Of a DNA stretch of 57,631 bases, positions 23,301 to 31,023 are shown piece by piece. The DNA is taken from positions 1 through 57,631 of the forward strand of contig LVLI01000211.1 of the NCBI GenBank assembly GCA_001687465.1, given 5' to 3'. The notes beneath the pieces are model-generated. The model ran no database searches. It had not been told where the DNA came from and was given only the letters and a program-made list of their open reading frames with translations. Every line of letters begins with the position of its first letter. The stretch's first letter is position 1. A program made the position numbers and the translations under genes. Origin of the DNA: Halocafeteria seosinensis (taxonomy: Eukaryota > Sar > Bigyra > Bicosoecida).

Positions 23301-26300
23301 CCACTAGATCGCAACTTTGTCCCATTCCACGGGTAAATTTCACAGGCGTGCACTCCACAGGAACAGTACTGCGATCAGAAATATTTGAAGGACTAGCGTG
23401 GTGTCCTTGAGTCACTGGGGATTCGTCGCCTTCGGCAGCTAGTTTTGCCCAAAATTGGTACTCTCGTTGAATGCAATTTAGCAGATTGGCCGCAGCATGG
23501 AGTGTGCTGCTATCAATGAATCCCCGCAGAGGGCAGATCGTGAAGTACAGTGAATATCCTGGTATTGCATCCAAAGAACTTACAACATTTACCGACAAAG
23601 AGGCTTGTAAACCGGCAGTTTCTGCGATATCCACAGTAGTGGACGGCTTACCGTTCCTTTCAGTGAACTCAGACATGCACACCCTAGTATTGCCGACTGA
23701 GATACTATACTCATCATAGAGATGTTTGAAAGACGAATAGGATTCTCTCAACTCTTCAAGGATTTCTTCAATCGCTTCCACACGTTTATTTTTTGGGAGC
23801 TGTGTTCCTGCGATTACTTCCATTCGGTGCATATCATGCTTTCGACCCAATCTCGCCGTTGACACGGCTACATTCTCGAAGCTAATCGATGCAGCATGAA
23901 AATCTCCCTGTTCTGTACTCTCGCCAGGGAAGAGGAATGAGATTTTGTCAGCCACCGCTGACAACCAGATGGCCCAGCGTGAAGAATATGCTTGCTCAAA
24001 TCTGGCTTGCATTCTTTCTCGAACGTTCGCATACTTTTGTGCCACAGTATCTTCTACAGCTTCGGGTATTTCGCTTAGAGGCACATCGATAAATTCTTTA
24101 ATGCGTTCGATCAAAGATGTTGAATACACAAAGAGAACAGGAAGTAACTTAACCGTTACAAGCATGTTGGCTTCCGAAAGACCAACACAGCCTTCGATTT
24201 TCGTGTGTGCATCCTGCAACATGCTACGAGGACAGAGCGGTTTCTGTGCAGAAGCAGGATGTGAGAGGTCTTGAGTCTCGATACTCAATGAAACAAGTGT
24301 CGCGGCTTCATCATCTTCAGCAACATCTCTTTGGACAATCCGCCCAAAGTTCTGCAACTTCGTATTGGCACGGTCATAGACCTTCAAATCCTCTATCGAC
24401 ACATCAAAGCGGAACGAGCTGGGACGCACATTCGCAACTAGTTCAAGATCTACCACCTCAGTAGATATGATTTCATCCCCTTTGCAAGGATCCCTGCCGA
24501 AAGCCTTCCTATGTAGCAGTAAATCGTCCGCATGAGACGAGTCGTGTACGAAAGTACAAAGCCGTAAGCACATCCGCTCGGTTTTGCAGATAGTCTTCGA
24601 TACCACGTAATCAGAAGGATAATGATATTCCGGTATTGTGGGATCGTAGCCAATGGCAGAGTATACCTCTCGTCTCCGAGCTTCATCCAACATTGCTTCC
24701 CGGAGCATTACGGAGTCGGCATCATCATTTGCCATCTCATCACTACTAGTACGTTCGCTACCGAAGGTATCATCCTCTCCCGTGCGAACTTCTTCGGGGT
24801 TATCCTCTTCACGGTCTAGTGAAGTGACTTGGTCTGCTGGAAACACGTCCGCGTGGTCAATTCTAGCTTCCAATGGTAACAACTTTTCCAAGAGCTTTTT
24901 GAATTCCTTGATCTCATGTTTTGAAACATGCTCCGTGAGCCATTTAGTGCCCGCTCGCATCCACCCATCCGTAACCTTGCTCTTGCCACCACTGCTGTAG
25001 CCAACATTTTCGGCTATGCGATTTGCTGAAGGACTCAATCCTAGCACCCATTTGAAGCCATGACTCCATGGGATTTCAAAGGGAAGAGAGAACCAACTTC
25101 CAGATGCGCTGCCTTGCTTTGCTTTTTTCTCTTGAATTTTATTCGCTGGGGTACGTTCTCGCTCGCTCTCCCTATATCTTGTTTTGCCGGTCCTACTGTG
25201 CAGAGAAGCTCGGTCTCGACTTGCTGACAAACGAGAGCCCTCCCGTCCGGAAACAACACTTGAGGACTCATAGTGCCCTTTTCGGCTTCCTCGTCTTGGG
25301 TTGGAACTCGCATTTCTACTTGCTCCGCTAACATAGCTGTACCGTAGGTTGTCAATAACAAAGCGATTGTGAAGTGTTTGCATACACTCCTGCCGCAACA
25401 GCGAAAGGTCACTTGCAGAAAAGTGCTGTTCTAACCGATGTAGGACAGATCTCTCCATCTCATTGAGTGGCTGAAGCGAATTAAGATTCCGGTCACAAGT
25501 CCACGCATCTAGAGCAGGCCGGTTTGGCTCCTCTTGTCTGGCAATGGAGCGAAGCACGCCCTCCATCGATGCTTGCTGACAAAACGTCCGTACAGCAGCA
25601 ATGTCATCGGGGGATTGAGCCGCAACGTTTTTGAATTCTCTCGACCATTCTAGCCACGGCAAAAGAGGTTGCTCGACACTCTCGGACCCATCGGACGACA
25701 TGGATTCCTCCAGACGAGGAAGAACGACGGCCACTAACATGCTATACACATCTCGACATTCTAATACATCCAACTCGGTTTTGTACGATTCGAACGGCTC
25801 CCATAGTTTATAGCATCGCTTGTACTTATCATTCTGGGACCTGCTCGACCTGATGGAAGAACTTTCCGCTGCCGATTTGCCATAAGAATACTGATCTGAA
25901 GGAAGTCTCAACCTTCTAGCAACGGCGTGGCGTGAGAACGGATTTAAACCAGCGTCTGTGTTACCTTGTCCCGAATGAGCATCGTTGTCCACTACTCCCG
26001 TTCCTTGTGGACTATTTCGCTCCGCATTAGCCACCGGTGACTGAGAGGTATACCCATGACTAAATTCAAGGGGTGCAAACGGGTTGTTCTGAAACCTTCC
26101 TTCACTCCGTCTTCCCTCCGAAACAGGAGATGACCAAGAGTACCTATCCGACTCAGAGTCTGAGGGGCGTTCCGATATGACCTCTGCTTCCGGCAGCGAT
26201 TCATCTAGACGATCTTCCCGCTTTATGCTATTAGAGTTCGATCGAACGTCCCCAGAGGAGCGATCACCTCCTTTAGGCTGGTTTTCACTGGTAAATGAAG

Positions 26301-28254
26301 AAATAAGAGCTCTTTTATACAAATACATATAACAACGAGTGGCCAATCGCCGCCGCGCTTGCGATGACGAATGGAACCAGGGAGATCCCTCACGCAAACG
26401 AACTTGGCATGCCCGAAACGCGTAAAGCCACCATCGGCGACACAGCACTCTGCGTGCGAATCTCTCCTCTTCACCAAGTAGGGCGACTGGTCCCGTCTGT
26501 AAAGGCCACAAGGGCCTAAAATCAAGGTAAGACTCCCGCAGCTGAATGGTCGCTACCGAAGTCCCAATTTGAACCATTTGTTGGAGCTGATCCCTTCCGA
26601 TAGTACTGGAGATACTCCCCACCATTAGTTCAACGTTGTGCTGAGGCTTGTGTATATCTCTCTGATCTTTGTTTATGCACAATCGCAGTTGTGCATCCAC
26701 AGGATCGAGAATGAAGTGCTGCTTATATTGTCCCCGAGCAGATGAAGAGCGATCATGTTGAGTAACATTTGCCCTGGTTGGAATCATCAGTTGAAAGAGT
26801 GAAGCAAAGAGTTCTAAGTGGCACGTCGAAAAATCTACCATCCCTCCAAATGTTTCATCATCTTCGGTTGACGTACTAGATTCCTGATCCTCATCCTCAA
26901 GGGCGGAATACTGCTCTTCTGTTCCTCTGGCTTGAGAAGATGCGGCTGCCGTTTCCGCTTTCGAGGAAACTTGCAACCCACCAAGTCCGTAACCGAAAGG
27001 GTCTGCGCCTTGTGCGTACCTCCATGAGGACAATGAGGATTGCGTGGCCGTGTCCTCGCTCTCTTCTTTTGAGTGCACACCTGTATGGTGCTTAGCGGAC
27101 TGACCCGCACGATTGCTAGCACTATTCATCCAGCTAGGTCCACCTGCCGAAGGTGTGCTCTTTTCGTGGTGTTCCTTAAAAGATGCATGCGCCGATGCAG
27201 TCCGACGTGACGCTAATACGGCTTCTCGCTGACGCAGTAGCATCCATGTCGGAACGCTCTCAACCATGGACGACGAAGCTCCATTGTCCGTAACCGCGGT
27301 GGAAGCTCCTTGAATTTTGCATGCCGGTACGCCCGATGAGCCCCCTTGTCCACTTGCCCATGCATCGAGGAAATCAGGGTACATCTCTGTGGCATCACTA
27401 CTTCTTTCTGCTTTCGATGATCCTGTTACTTGCACACAATTGATAGTAGAGATATCTGACGTCATTGCAGGAATTGGGCCTTCAGCGCTTGCCACCACCA
27501 AGTGGGGATTCCAGTAAAGAGCGAGGTGGTTCAAATGCGCCAGTTTGTAAACCAAGTTCGTATGAAGAGTTTCCGACGTTGCGTCGACAAAACTTGGCTG
27601 AAAGTTAGCATCCGTCGTCTGCACATGCAGCGATTCCAAGCAGAGTCCCATCGCAAACGGTTTGTTAGGAAGAGTAACTCGATCTTCAATGCGTATGTGA
27701 AGGCCTCGCAGGTGCACTTGAATGTTGTCGACGACTTTCGTCAGTAAGCGCTCCACAAATCCCGGTGTAGCTGCCGTCCCGTTCCTCCCATTGTCACCGT
27801 CATCATCGTCGTCGTCCACCTCTTCCTCCTCATCACCCGAGTCGTGGTCGTTCTGTTGGGAATTGCGTGTTCCTCGTCGTATAGCTGCTTTCATGCGCCG
27901 TTTGACTTGTTCCAATTTCGCTTCCAGAAGTTTTTCCTGCCTTTTTGTGGCTCTTTGACCGACCCATTCGTATTTTGTCTCGGCCAACAAATATACTTGA
28001 TCAACCTTGATGACAGTCGGTTTACTTCCTGGGTTCCCCCAAGGAATTTGGAGTTCAATTCGTCCAATGTATCCTCGAACCAGGCCGAACGGCAATTGCA
28101 GCTCATCAAGCACCTCCTCCTTGAGTTCTAGATTATTCAACACCACATATCCACTCCATACACCCACTTGAACCTTCTCGGGACTGAAGCAGTCATCCTT
28201 GACGTAGTCGCCCAGAAGACGGGTTAGCAGGGGCGCTACAAAGCGCTCTAGCAT
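14359..28254 (-). CDS. VPS13: VPS13-family bridge-like lipid transfer protein
   Basis: One uninterrupted 4631-codon frame, 13.9 kb, ATG at 28254. The N terminus (MLERFVAPLLTRLLGDYV, VWSGYVVLNNLELKEEVLD, GRIELQIPWGN) is a clear chorein domain, residues 1 to about 115. Next come an acidic linker (about 145-165) and the ERFARRVLCRRWWLYAFRAC segment typical of VPS13 (about residue 600). A long beta-rich body follows. The region around residues 3400-3900 fits the VAB/SHR-BD zone (WRKTGSDGLRELPVNF, NRTNLTMEFSQCYRK). A C-terminal helical and PH-like part ends the protein. VPS13 proteins channel glycerolipids between membranes at contact sites. Most VPS13 proteins are about 3000-4300 aa, so this one is at the long end. 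One codon is ambiguous because of the N at 20467. Confidence 0.93.
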   Translation of the reverse strand: MLERFVAPLLTRLLGDYVKDDCFSPEKVQVGVWSGYVVLNNLELKEEVLDELQLPFGLVRGYIGRIELQIPWGNPGSKPTVIKVDQVYLLAETKYEWVGQRATKRQEKLLEAKLEQVKRRMKAAIRRGTRNSQQNDHDSGDEEEEVDDDDDDGDNGRNGTAATPGFVERLLTKVVDNIQVHLRGLHIRIEDRVTLPNKPFAMGLCLESLHVQTTDANFQPSFVDATSETLHTNLVYKLAHLNHLALYWNPHLVVASAEGPIPAMTSDISTINCVQVTGSSKAERSSDATEMYPDFLDAWASGQGGSSGVPACKIQGASTAVTDNGASSSMVESVPTWMLLRQREAVLASRRTASAHASFKEHHEKSTPSAGGPSWMNSASNRAGQSAKHHTGVHSKEESEDTATQSSLSSWRYAQGADPFGYGLGGLQVSSKAETAAASSQARGTEEQYSALEDEDQESSTSTEDDETFGGMVDFSTCHLELFASLFQLMIPTRANVTQHDRSSSARGQYKQHFILDPVDAQLRLCINKDQRDIHKPQHNVELMVGSISSTIGRDQLQQMVQIGTSVATIQLRESYLDFRPLWPLQTGPVALLGEEERFARRVLCRRWWLYAFRACQVRLREGSPWFHSSSQARRRLATRCYMYLYKRALISSFTSENQPKGGDRSSGDVRSNSNSIKREDRLDESLPEAEVISERPSDSESDRYSWSSPVSEGRRSEGRFQNNPFAPLEFSHGYTSQSPVANAERNSPQGTGVVDNDAHSGQGNTDAGLNPFSRHAVARRLRLPSDQYSYGKSAAESSSIRSSRSQNDKYKRCYKLWEPFESYKTELDVLECRDVYSMLVAVVLPRLEESMSSDGSESVEQPLLPWLEWSREFKNVAAQSPDDIAAVRTFCQQASMEGVLRSIARQEEPNRPALDAWTCDRNLNSLQPLNEMERSVLHRLEQHFSASDLSLLRQECMQTLHNRFVIDNLRYSYVSGASRNASSNPRRGSRKGHYESSSVVSGREGSRLSASRDRASLHSRTGKTRYRESERERTPANKIQEKKAKQGSASGSWFSLPFEIPWSHGFKWVLGLSPSANRIAENVGYSSGGKSKVTDGWMRAGTKWLTEHVSKHEIKEFKKLLEKLLPLEARIDHADVFPADQVTSLDREEDNPEEVRTGEDDTFGSERTSSDEMANDDADSVMLREAMLDEARRREVYSAIGYDPTIPEYHYPSDYVVSKTICKTERMCLRLCTFVHDSSHADDLLLHRKAFGRDPCKGDEIISTEVVDLELVANVRPSSFRFDVSIEDLKVYDRANTKLQNFGRIVQRDVAEDDEAATLVSLSIETQDLSHPASAQKPLCPRSMLQDAHTKIEGCVGLSEANMLVTVKLLPVLFVYSTSLIERIKEFIDVPLSEIPEAVEDTVAQKYANVRERMQARFEQAYSSRWAIWLSAVADKISFLFPGESTEQGDFHAASISFENVAVSTARLGRKHDMHRMEVIAGTQLPKNKRVEAIEEILEELRESYSSFKHLYDEYSISVGNTRVCMSEFTERNGKPSTTVDIAETAGLQASLSVNVVSSLDAIPGYSLYFTICPLRGFIDSSTLHAAANLLNCIQREYQFWAKLAAEGDESPVTQGHHASPSNISDRSTVPVECTPVKFTRGMGQSCDLVGERSSVTDDQKGERLSSFYSAQQSPQGARHVKKKTLGSIISQTVSEHSGDARDTSTKASWLVGQRPPGQESLERTHPAVALLVELRIQSIEVVFAATGTGEDGHLRQWSPADAFLIAKIVTLHCCVSSSPVGSSVHTTLSHVEAWNGISNDRSTSEEDSKLVWCTETAAQEPVVTIHFVTPGRHSPSCKLLSAESSSQEMFVNKAPCTRDKFEIKIVAVAVVVEEDILDTFRNQFALTPPSIGSDPFSASEISMGPENLLISTTSHYSESHVSVNELDVYFQKRGNALARLEVMYAGIRLFSVPVSVLRTDSAKRNIEYSTFAQGSMSDIHVYDLHYAFGGNEQRVFSLSGPGAEVSFSVLTAPILHSNTVRLFGDDELSHSYCIPSADILENALDGSYKRSTPLGCLLSMNVGHIRGVIEMPFLMSLGQFLFAGSLADVMFGAVDSELDNVILTQYSIQVRNLVLFLPRIAQENSKQNFRSSNKNDWKYPCSEVLISTTNGFDVRNTIRAHSTKRGFTETVALNIIGSNITQYAGAETTFLSLHSPLGSDASPKIQYLMQDTSAALNIEYSWGPEADSDVAIKLQADSVFLRIHQPQFLLLSRILYINFGSMPQYGNNSASTDNGCLSVRASISELHASIVEASNHSNVACLRCFDTCFNLASRYQDFLRFLSDPTSSFSFSIGDASVVDCRAEVPQDHRELLSRLDENPEAKIVEIKLHDNFRYQNRTFWGVGEFEGSSDDTLGQICVKSVKTRCIVGNVESCAIFIVPRVLFRLKESLEQLLDVLTRESEARTEITELSPVRSYREHQLDMMSIDLSLRNCRLCVASSQENLANPVCRTFFNSFIQCIIQPSNLLGDCWRLLSCHSQFRDVTITLRQDMPSGMMCNLPIAAFRLIDVNAECDNSKFYIRSSSGQSIACGLFNASFAGNRYSALAGIHDHLTXETRNENSIPAEALVSSTQKRCRVRAFVDEAKVGISEEGVKALTDLVSDTVEQINSFCGSSPSAAGALPDTIFELSARRLAVYLHRTTSQCLTESSSKELIYQPLVKIEIHECDVMAIQEPALLACLGELSFSVMLHTGVNDQYADIARLNKLGVQYCMKLLSDWQMSTLHDLRNYPRWLDLHSLVENHMQGSRATGTFHTGIDIPSVCINISMEELLKRHELMQQYSRQFCSNRQHQAVTSVALVDNRLPTTLEAYLVDVSKCHGRCAPRGVHIPSNACAGIPFHMCNQEYLQETVSCHSKLSIHVQSLGNEGISVTFPLELSAYKIVYAADGTACFVAEALPSASNCVTVRLRPMVTLASFLERPLEVTMSCGQEKQSLRGDERSGVPVCCLDKDSRFDPPLVPQSMYFSIWLRQFKPIHSAILGDNGSLSLDHSGNCFLGEYNLHPVFVCQPHAISRERDGLVGVQCVDETGLVVNLVCSIRRLSRSYARRYRGALGSPVVLSAANRGFPQSMVQTRGSIMTIDSKEDNRDTSTAIGKESLGMDIALDTPVALRSEMPVPLLVYFSCPESSMLDVSEYPVFQHITDEEFAVFHIDCQSFGVRLFPGQRLCWYGCQWYGKCFFQCAISGFSPHKWVAVGYSRSELEALEEDTLSVGYCFGDPSVKDPDPADICCLTTMEHKSSKTFCISVAVRIRRVKGGGVRLEVSSPLLAHNDTEIPFGFALARSKSDAYKLLAERESVSLLDQEFDRSDPFTSQDDTYACQNRSDLFTKAASIHPRQLLLKKLLKGRSDCTRLADEAFSSRLNNYGPPKHAPLAAFQKSLSTLVRTRPMDFMFVSQGDDSELFTCTNMPKSLDVPPKRMSVASVLDSIGNLYYSIGNPRHNLRLLPLLKHLGTTRKGFVSLPPGGWMNNIDFSAVGWRKTGSDGLRELPVNFRLNHWYGTRYPEIICSYCYYFKNRTNLTMEFSQCYRKTLRRWTLGPGQCLPCSFLSEAPAIKPEELTSIERWLFYCGPVCVGCKNELRLRVRSSNKTVDEWEWSGAFDLRTFDNRSEVILRTRHRHCLFSRISPDDPDKMRAARATLVAAMNVPVFSCYESVCVRLSLRKSKHGLNLIDILPYCWSINDVDIPTFRKLQETSVQSHNENWKVLTSRQVDHHESTLEYQSFRAAAVAHEAPIVVTNDTPVVLCLCQEDVALARDAEIVMPSQRVRYSWAEPVKSNYEHLAVKLFAVCGPNRDSALGCSTGTFEILEFSGHSSGRVHVWPSLAFADVCSRNQARLVDLGKFSLDSCYDRTVRIPELSQVMAIGVGVSESGSISIHVEERFHASTTERENKGFYKIPSVRKLAKRYTTVTETSVPSTPSDAAEQTIRSSFRIFIGELKIRFTEETTGLGVAVSSDKLECLVKTDDNAISELRLTTPTFCIQDSTGSDVFKAESVRGLPVELYLSDSPSEHCLGTLNLQCGSMHVNVDGQWLAMLISTGMWLHHRLISASYAKRYYLSSCSVYDVPSFELIDFLRIDSRFGWESDLATLPRRNEILMASLTMLALLPASVGRVLVPFFMEYGTQGKLSGAGSTPRLTRANRWKRVVAHRFRVHLQRSPFEAILLAPTADKYHGRFQILEGLNICIPFVSVSIRGMETLAVFVESRVARAALSMVADCHRVNAYIPRINLVSTVVSRNYEEMCSQLTAPILQQITFGTMSSVVLQYFLKSLSGSSGLLCEGIQSCATSVRLFRERKYRDSASMSLRATREFVASMTSALALPASALESVDSAFRSCLAPALPYRRYGLSAFSAPVDPIDGMCSAIAALPTTLRMHGADLRRIVWALYCTLSNFPMGCVYWGHALYTSATSSQLFNNRGFHYYGLKQLFRNRQYALTKLRNCHCRPVFASSVPLFERAALSVGLSTILPTNTRVLYVELSRVLWDTGCIFVVTTTQLMLLRFHSSSYLQQDQLRVGRADLRWCVKRSRLRVTYACEDKVILYALASRGLGVSEYVIPCGTQEVASTVHEYLAAICDSCSSERRRSCILPKLPSQK

Positions 28255-28259
28255 TGCAT
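28248..28259 (-). promoter_or_regulatory. Four-codon uORF overlapping the VPS13 start
   Basis: On the minus strand ATGCAATGCTAG contains a complete ATG-CAA-TGC-TAG frame (28259-28248). The VPS13 ATG (28254-28252) lies inside it in another frame. If the first ATG is in the mRNA, scanning ribosomes would meet it first. That would let it damp VPS13 translation or favour reinitiation by backward stepping (inference). Confidence 0.5.
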
Positions 28260-28535
28260 CGCACCCCTACTACTACTACTACCACGATACCCCCCTTTAC
28301 TAATAAACCCAATGAGTAACAATACACAGACTGAAAGTCCCTATTGAACGCCCCGTTGCGTGTAGACACTACTAGACAGATGATTGTAGTTCATTCAACG
28401 GGATTGATTGTTAGTAACAGTGTAACACCTATACGTATATACATCGCAAGCGAATAAACCACCAATGATCATGATAGGACGGGAAACCTTATTATATGAC
28501 GCTTAAATGTGCTATGAGGATTGTTTGAAAAGCAG

Positions 28536-28567
28536 CAGGTCCCAAAACAGAGCCTTTTTGGGACCTG
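28536..28567. repeat. Perfect 12-bp stem, 8-nt loop inverted repeat
   Basis: CAGGTCCCAAAA (28536-28547) and TTTTGGGACCTG (28556-28567) are exact reverse complements around CAGAGCCT. It could be a hairpin RNA, a small inverted-repeat element or a transcription-end structure; nothing in the sequence decides between these. Confidence 0.75.
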
Positions 28568-28676
28568 TCTCCTTTATTACGCATCAATGCATGCCATAGC
28601 AGAGCCATACAAAAATACATACCGTTCGGGTGCATTATCTTCCCATCATTTGGGCCATTAATGCCGTTGTGTGAAC

Positions 28677-28698
28677 CCAAACATGGTGCCATGTTTGG
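28677..28698. repeat. 22-bp near-perfect palindrome
   Basis: CCAAACATGG (28677-28686) and CCATGTTTGG (28689-28698) are exact reverse complements separated by TG. It lies about 110 bp upstream of the next gene's ATG and could be a dimeric protein-binding site or a hairpin. Confidence 0.7.
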
Positions 28699-28808
28699 TC
28701 TACAAAGCGCTCTGTCGTCTGTGTTGACTGACTGTCCATTACCATTCATGAAATAAATGAGGCCATGACTTGCTTGATTCTCTAGTCTATACATACCTAC
28801 CTTTGAGA

Positions 28809-30944
28809 ATGAAGACCAAAGATAATAATCAAGAGGATGACAGTAGTAGTATCCGTGTCTGTCCCATGTGTGGCAAGAAGTTCCCGGCCCATGTCAGCGA
28901 TACAGACGTCTATATACACGCCGACAGATGCGTCGAGCATTCGAGTCGGAGGCGCAAAAGCAGTACTCCACCTCCCGGGTATTATAGTAGTGTCGTCTCC
29001 CGGGGAGGGGGCGATACGGCACCGAATAACCCTTTCAAAAAGTTTGAACCCGGGGATGGAGGAAGTACAGCATCTTCTGTCTTATACGAGGATAATGACG
29101 CCAAAACCAAGCGAAGGAAGAAGAAGGACACCCCTTCTTCTTCCTCTGAAGTCAGACGGGCGCTATCACCTCCCGCAGCGGCTACAGAGGAGAAACAGTA
29201 TCCTCCAGTGACTGGGGAAGCAGCTGCCGGAGGAAGTTCAGCCTTCAAAGACGATACGACTGCTGCTCCCAGTGCCGCTTTCCCGAGCAGAGGAGCGGCA
29301 GGAGAACGTGACGGTACTTTGGGTTACCAAATGCCACAGAGTTCATCATTGCGGTCTTCGACACATTATGAACCGGTGGATACAAGTGCAATCGTTTCGG
29401 ATTTGGCCCCGGGAAGTGTTTACCGATTAGCCATGCCTTCCAGTTCAAGAGATGATCCATATCGGCGCCACACTAGCCCGAGTACCACGGGGAAACGATC
29501 ACCTCGAGAACCACCCGAAGAAATCATGGTGGTGAAGCATACGAAGTATTCCAACTACCCAAGTGGGCTGAAACCCGATACGGGTATCCCGTTATTGTTG
29601 CCTATGGGAGGCCACTATCGGGCCAACGACTTGTGGCTATCCATGAGCAGCAAGGGTGCTCAAGTGGAGTGGCGTTCCCAGAGTGCCGACCCTCAATTAA
29701 TTCACTCACTGCCCTACTCTGATATGGCAGTGCGGGAATTGAACAAGAAACGAACATCTACAATTACTCAATTCGCCCGAGACGAAAGCTCAAATGAAGA
29801 GCAAATTGAGGCATTTCACCCCATGTATGATCCCGACTATAACGAGCTTTTCGAAACCCCGCTGATACCCGAAGAACGAGACACGGGAGCAACAGAAACG
29901 CTTTGGTCAGGTGAATGGGTACAGTTCATATTCGCCGGAATTGTGCTCATTGGAAAGGTTCTCTCGGTTGAACGAAAGAGCAACAAGGTAACTGTGTACA
30001 AGGCAAGATTATGGTCCTCGGGACATGTGGTAGATGTCCCTGCAAGCCTTGCTTACCGCGTTCGCGGAGAAAATGTTGATGCGAATTTCTGCTCTTGGAG
30101 CAGCATAGTGGCGAATTTGAAGAGCGAATTCAACAAAAGCAAGGATGCCGTACAATGGAAGTGGAGAACGTTGTCGAAAGCTTTTGACCTGAAGCCGTAC
30201 TCATTTTACACCAAGTTCACACGCAAGTATATCCCCGGAGAAGACACGAAAGCAGATGCGAAGGTGTACTGCTGTGAGAGATGGGATGACTGTAATTTCA
30301 ACGTCGTCAGCATCATGAGAACTGTACTGGAGAAAATGACCAAGATATTAAGAGGGGTTTCGTACAAGCATGACAGCAATGCAGACTTGACGCACGAAGC
30401 TCTCCTTCCTGCACATTTACTCCATTACAGAGATGTAGCTGTCGAGGGAACGATTAAAGCGTTTGAGCATTTGATTGAAACAGAAACGCGTATTTCGTTC
30501 AACGAACTCCGGGAAAGCCTGCGTGAACAGTTTTTCGTATGGCTTTTAACTAGATGTTGGAACATTCATATTCATACTCCGAAAGTCTTTAACCCGTCAC
30601 CGATGCATATGATTCCGAACGTTTCTGAGTACGTTGCCTGGGAAGGCTGTACGAAAGACACTTGCGCTCTGTTACGAGTGCTTCGGCAAAACACAATTTC
30701 GTCCGCTTTCTATTCTTCTGTCAATGCCACTGCAGCTATCCCGGCGAAGTTTGAACACGACCAAGGAAAGCAACATACTGCTGCTGACGAGAAAGACAGT
30801 AGAGAACAGATTGTCAACAAAGGCAAAGGGCGAAAGCGAACACCCCCGGATTCCGATTTAAAAAAGAAAGCAATTGGGTTCTTGAAGGCGATCGACGCCC
30901 CTGTGGAGAAGTCAGGGAACAGGGCGGGAGAAGTTACGACTTGA
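28809..30944 (+). CDS. UBZ4-type zinc-finger protein with unrecognised C-terminal domain
   Basis: A single exon from the first ATG (MKTKDNNQ), 711 aa. Residues 18-41 (CPMCGKKF...YIHADRC) show C-x2-C-x15-H-x3-C, the Rad18-type UBZ4 layout that binds ubiquitin in DNA-damage proteins. About 330 residues of Ser/Pro/basic low-complexity sequence follow, then a folded region (about 365-640). Its first part, GEWVQFIFAGIVLIGKVLSV and then VTVYKARLW, looks like a small beta barrel. Its second part is helical, with FVWLLTRCWNIHIH. The tail is Lys/Arg-rich (KGKGRKRTP). I know no protein with this combination. A nuclear role linked to ubiquitin or chromatin is inference. It is convergent with the amine oxidase gene, 79 bp away. 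Confidence 0.7.
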   Translation: MKTKDNNQEDDSSSIRVCPMCGKKFPAHVSDTDVYIHADRCVEHSSRRRKSSTPPPGYYSSVVSRGGGDTAPNNPFKKFEPGDGGSTASSVLYEDNDAKTKRRKKKDTPSSSSEVRRALSPPAAATEEKQYPPVTGEAAAGGSSAFKDDTTAAPSAAFPSRGAAGERDGTLGYQMPQSSSLRSSTHYEPVDTSAIVSDLAPGSVYRLAMPSSSRDDPYRRHTSPSTTGKRSPREPPEEIMVVKHTKYSNYPSGLKPDTGIPLLLPMGGHYRANDLWLSMSSKGAQVEWRSQSADPQLIHSLPYSDMAVRELNKKRTSTITQFARDESSNEEQIEAFHPMYDPDYNELFETPLIPEERDTGATETLWSGEWVQFIFAGIVLIGKVLSVERKSNKVTVYKARLWSSGHVVDVPASLAYRVRGENVDANFCSWSSIVANLKSEFNKSKDAVQWKWRTLSKAFDLKPYSFYTKFTRKYIPGEDTKADAKVYCCERWDDCNFNVVSIMRTVLEKMTKILRGVSYKHDSNADLTHEALLPAHLLHYRDVAVEGTIKAFEHLIETETRISFNELRESLREQFFVWLLTRCWNIHIHTPKVFNPSPMHMIPNVSEYVAWEGCTKDTCALLRVLRQNTISSAFYSSVNATAAIPAKFEHDQGKQHTAADEKDSREQIVNKGKGRKRTPPDSDLKKKAIGFLKAIDAPVEKSGNRAGEVTT

Positions 30945-31023
30945 TAATCTAAAGAGTTATCCTGTAGAAGACTTAAGTCTACATTATGCATTAACATTAG
31001 TACGAGTCATACCTCAATTAACA

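Larger units (their letters stand above)
28260..28808. other. Divergent intergenic region with two large hairpins
   Basis: It lies between the VPS13 and zinc-finger gene starts, so both promoters are expected here. It holds a (TAC)n-like run near 28270 and the two perfect inverted repeats listed separately. No open frame with family resemblance is present; the 100-codon minus frame at 28492-28794 has none. Confidence 0.5.
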
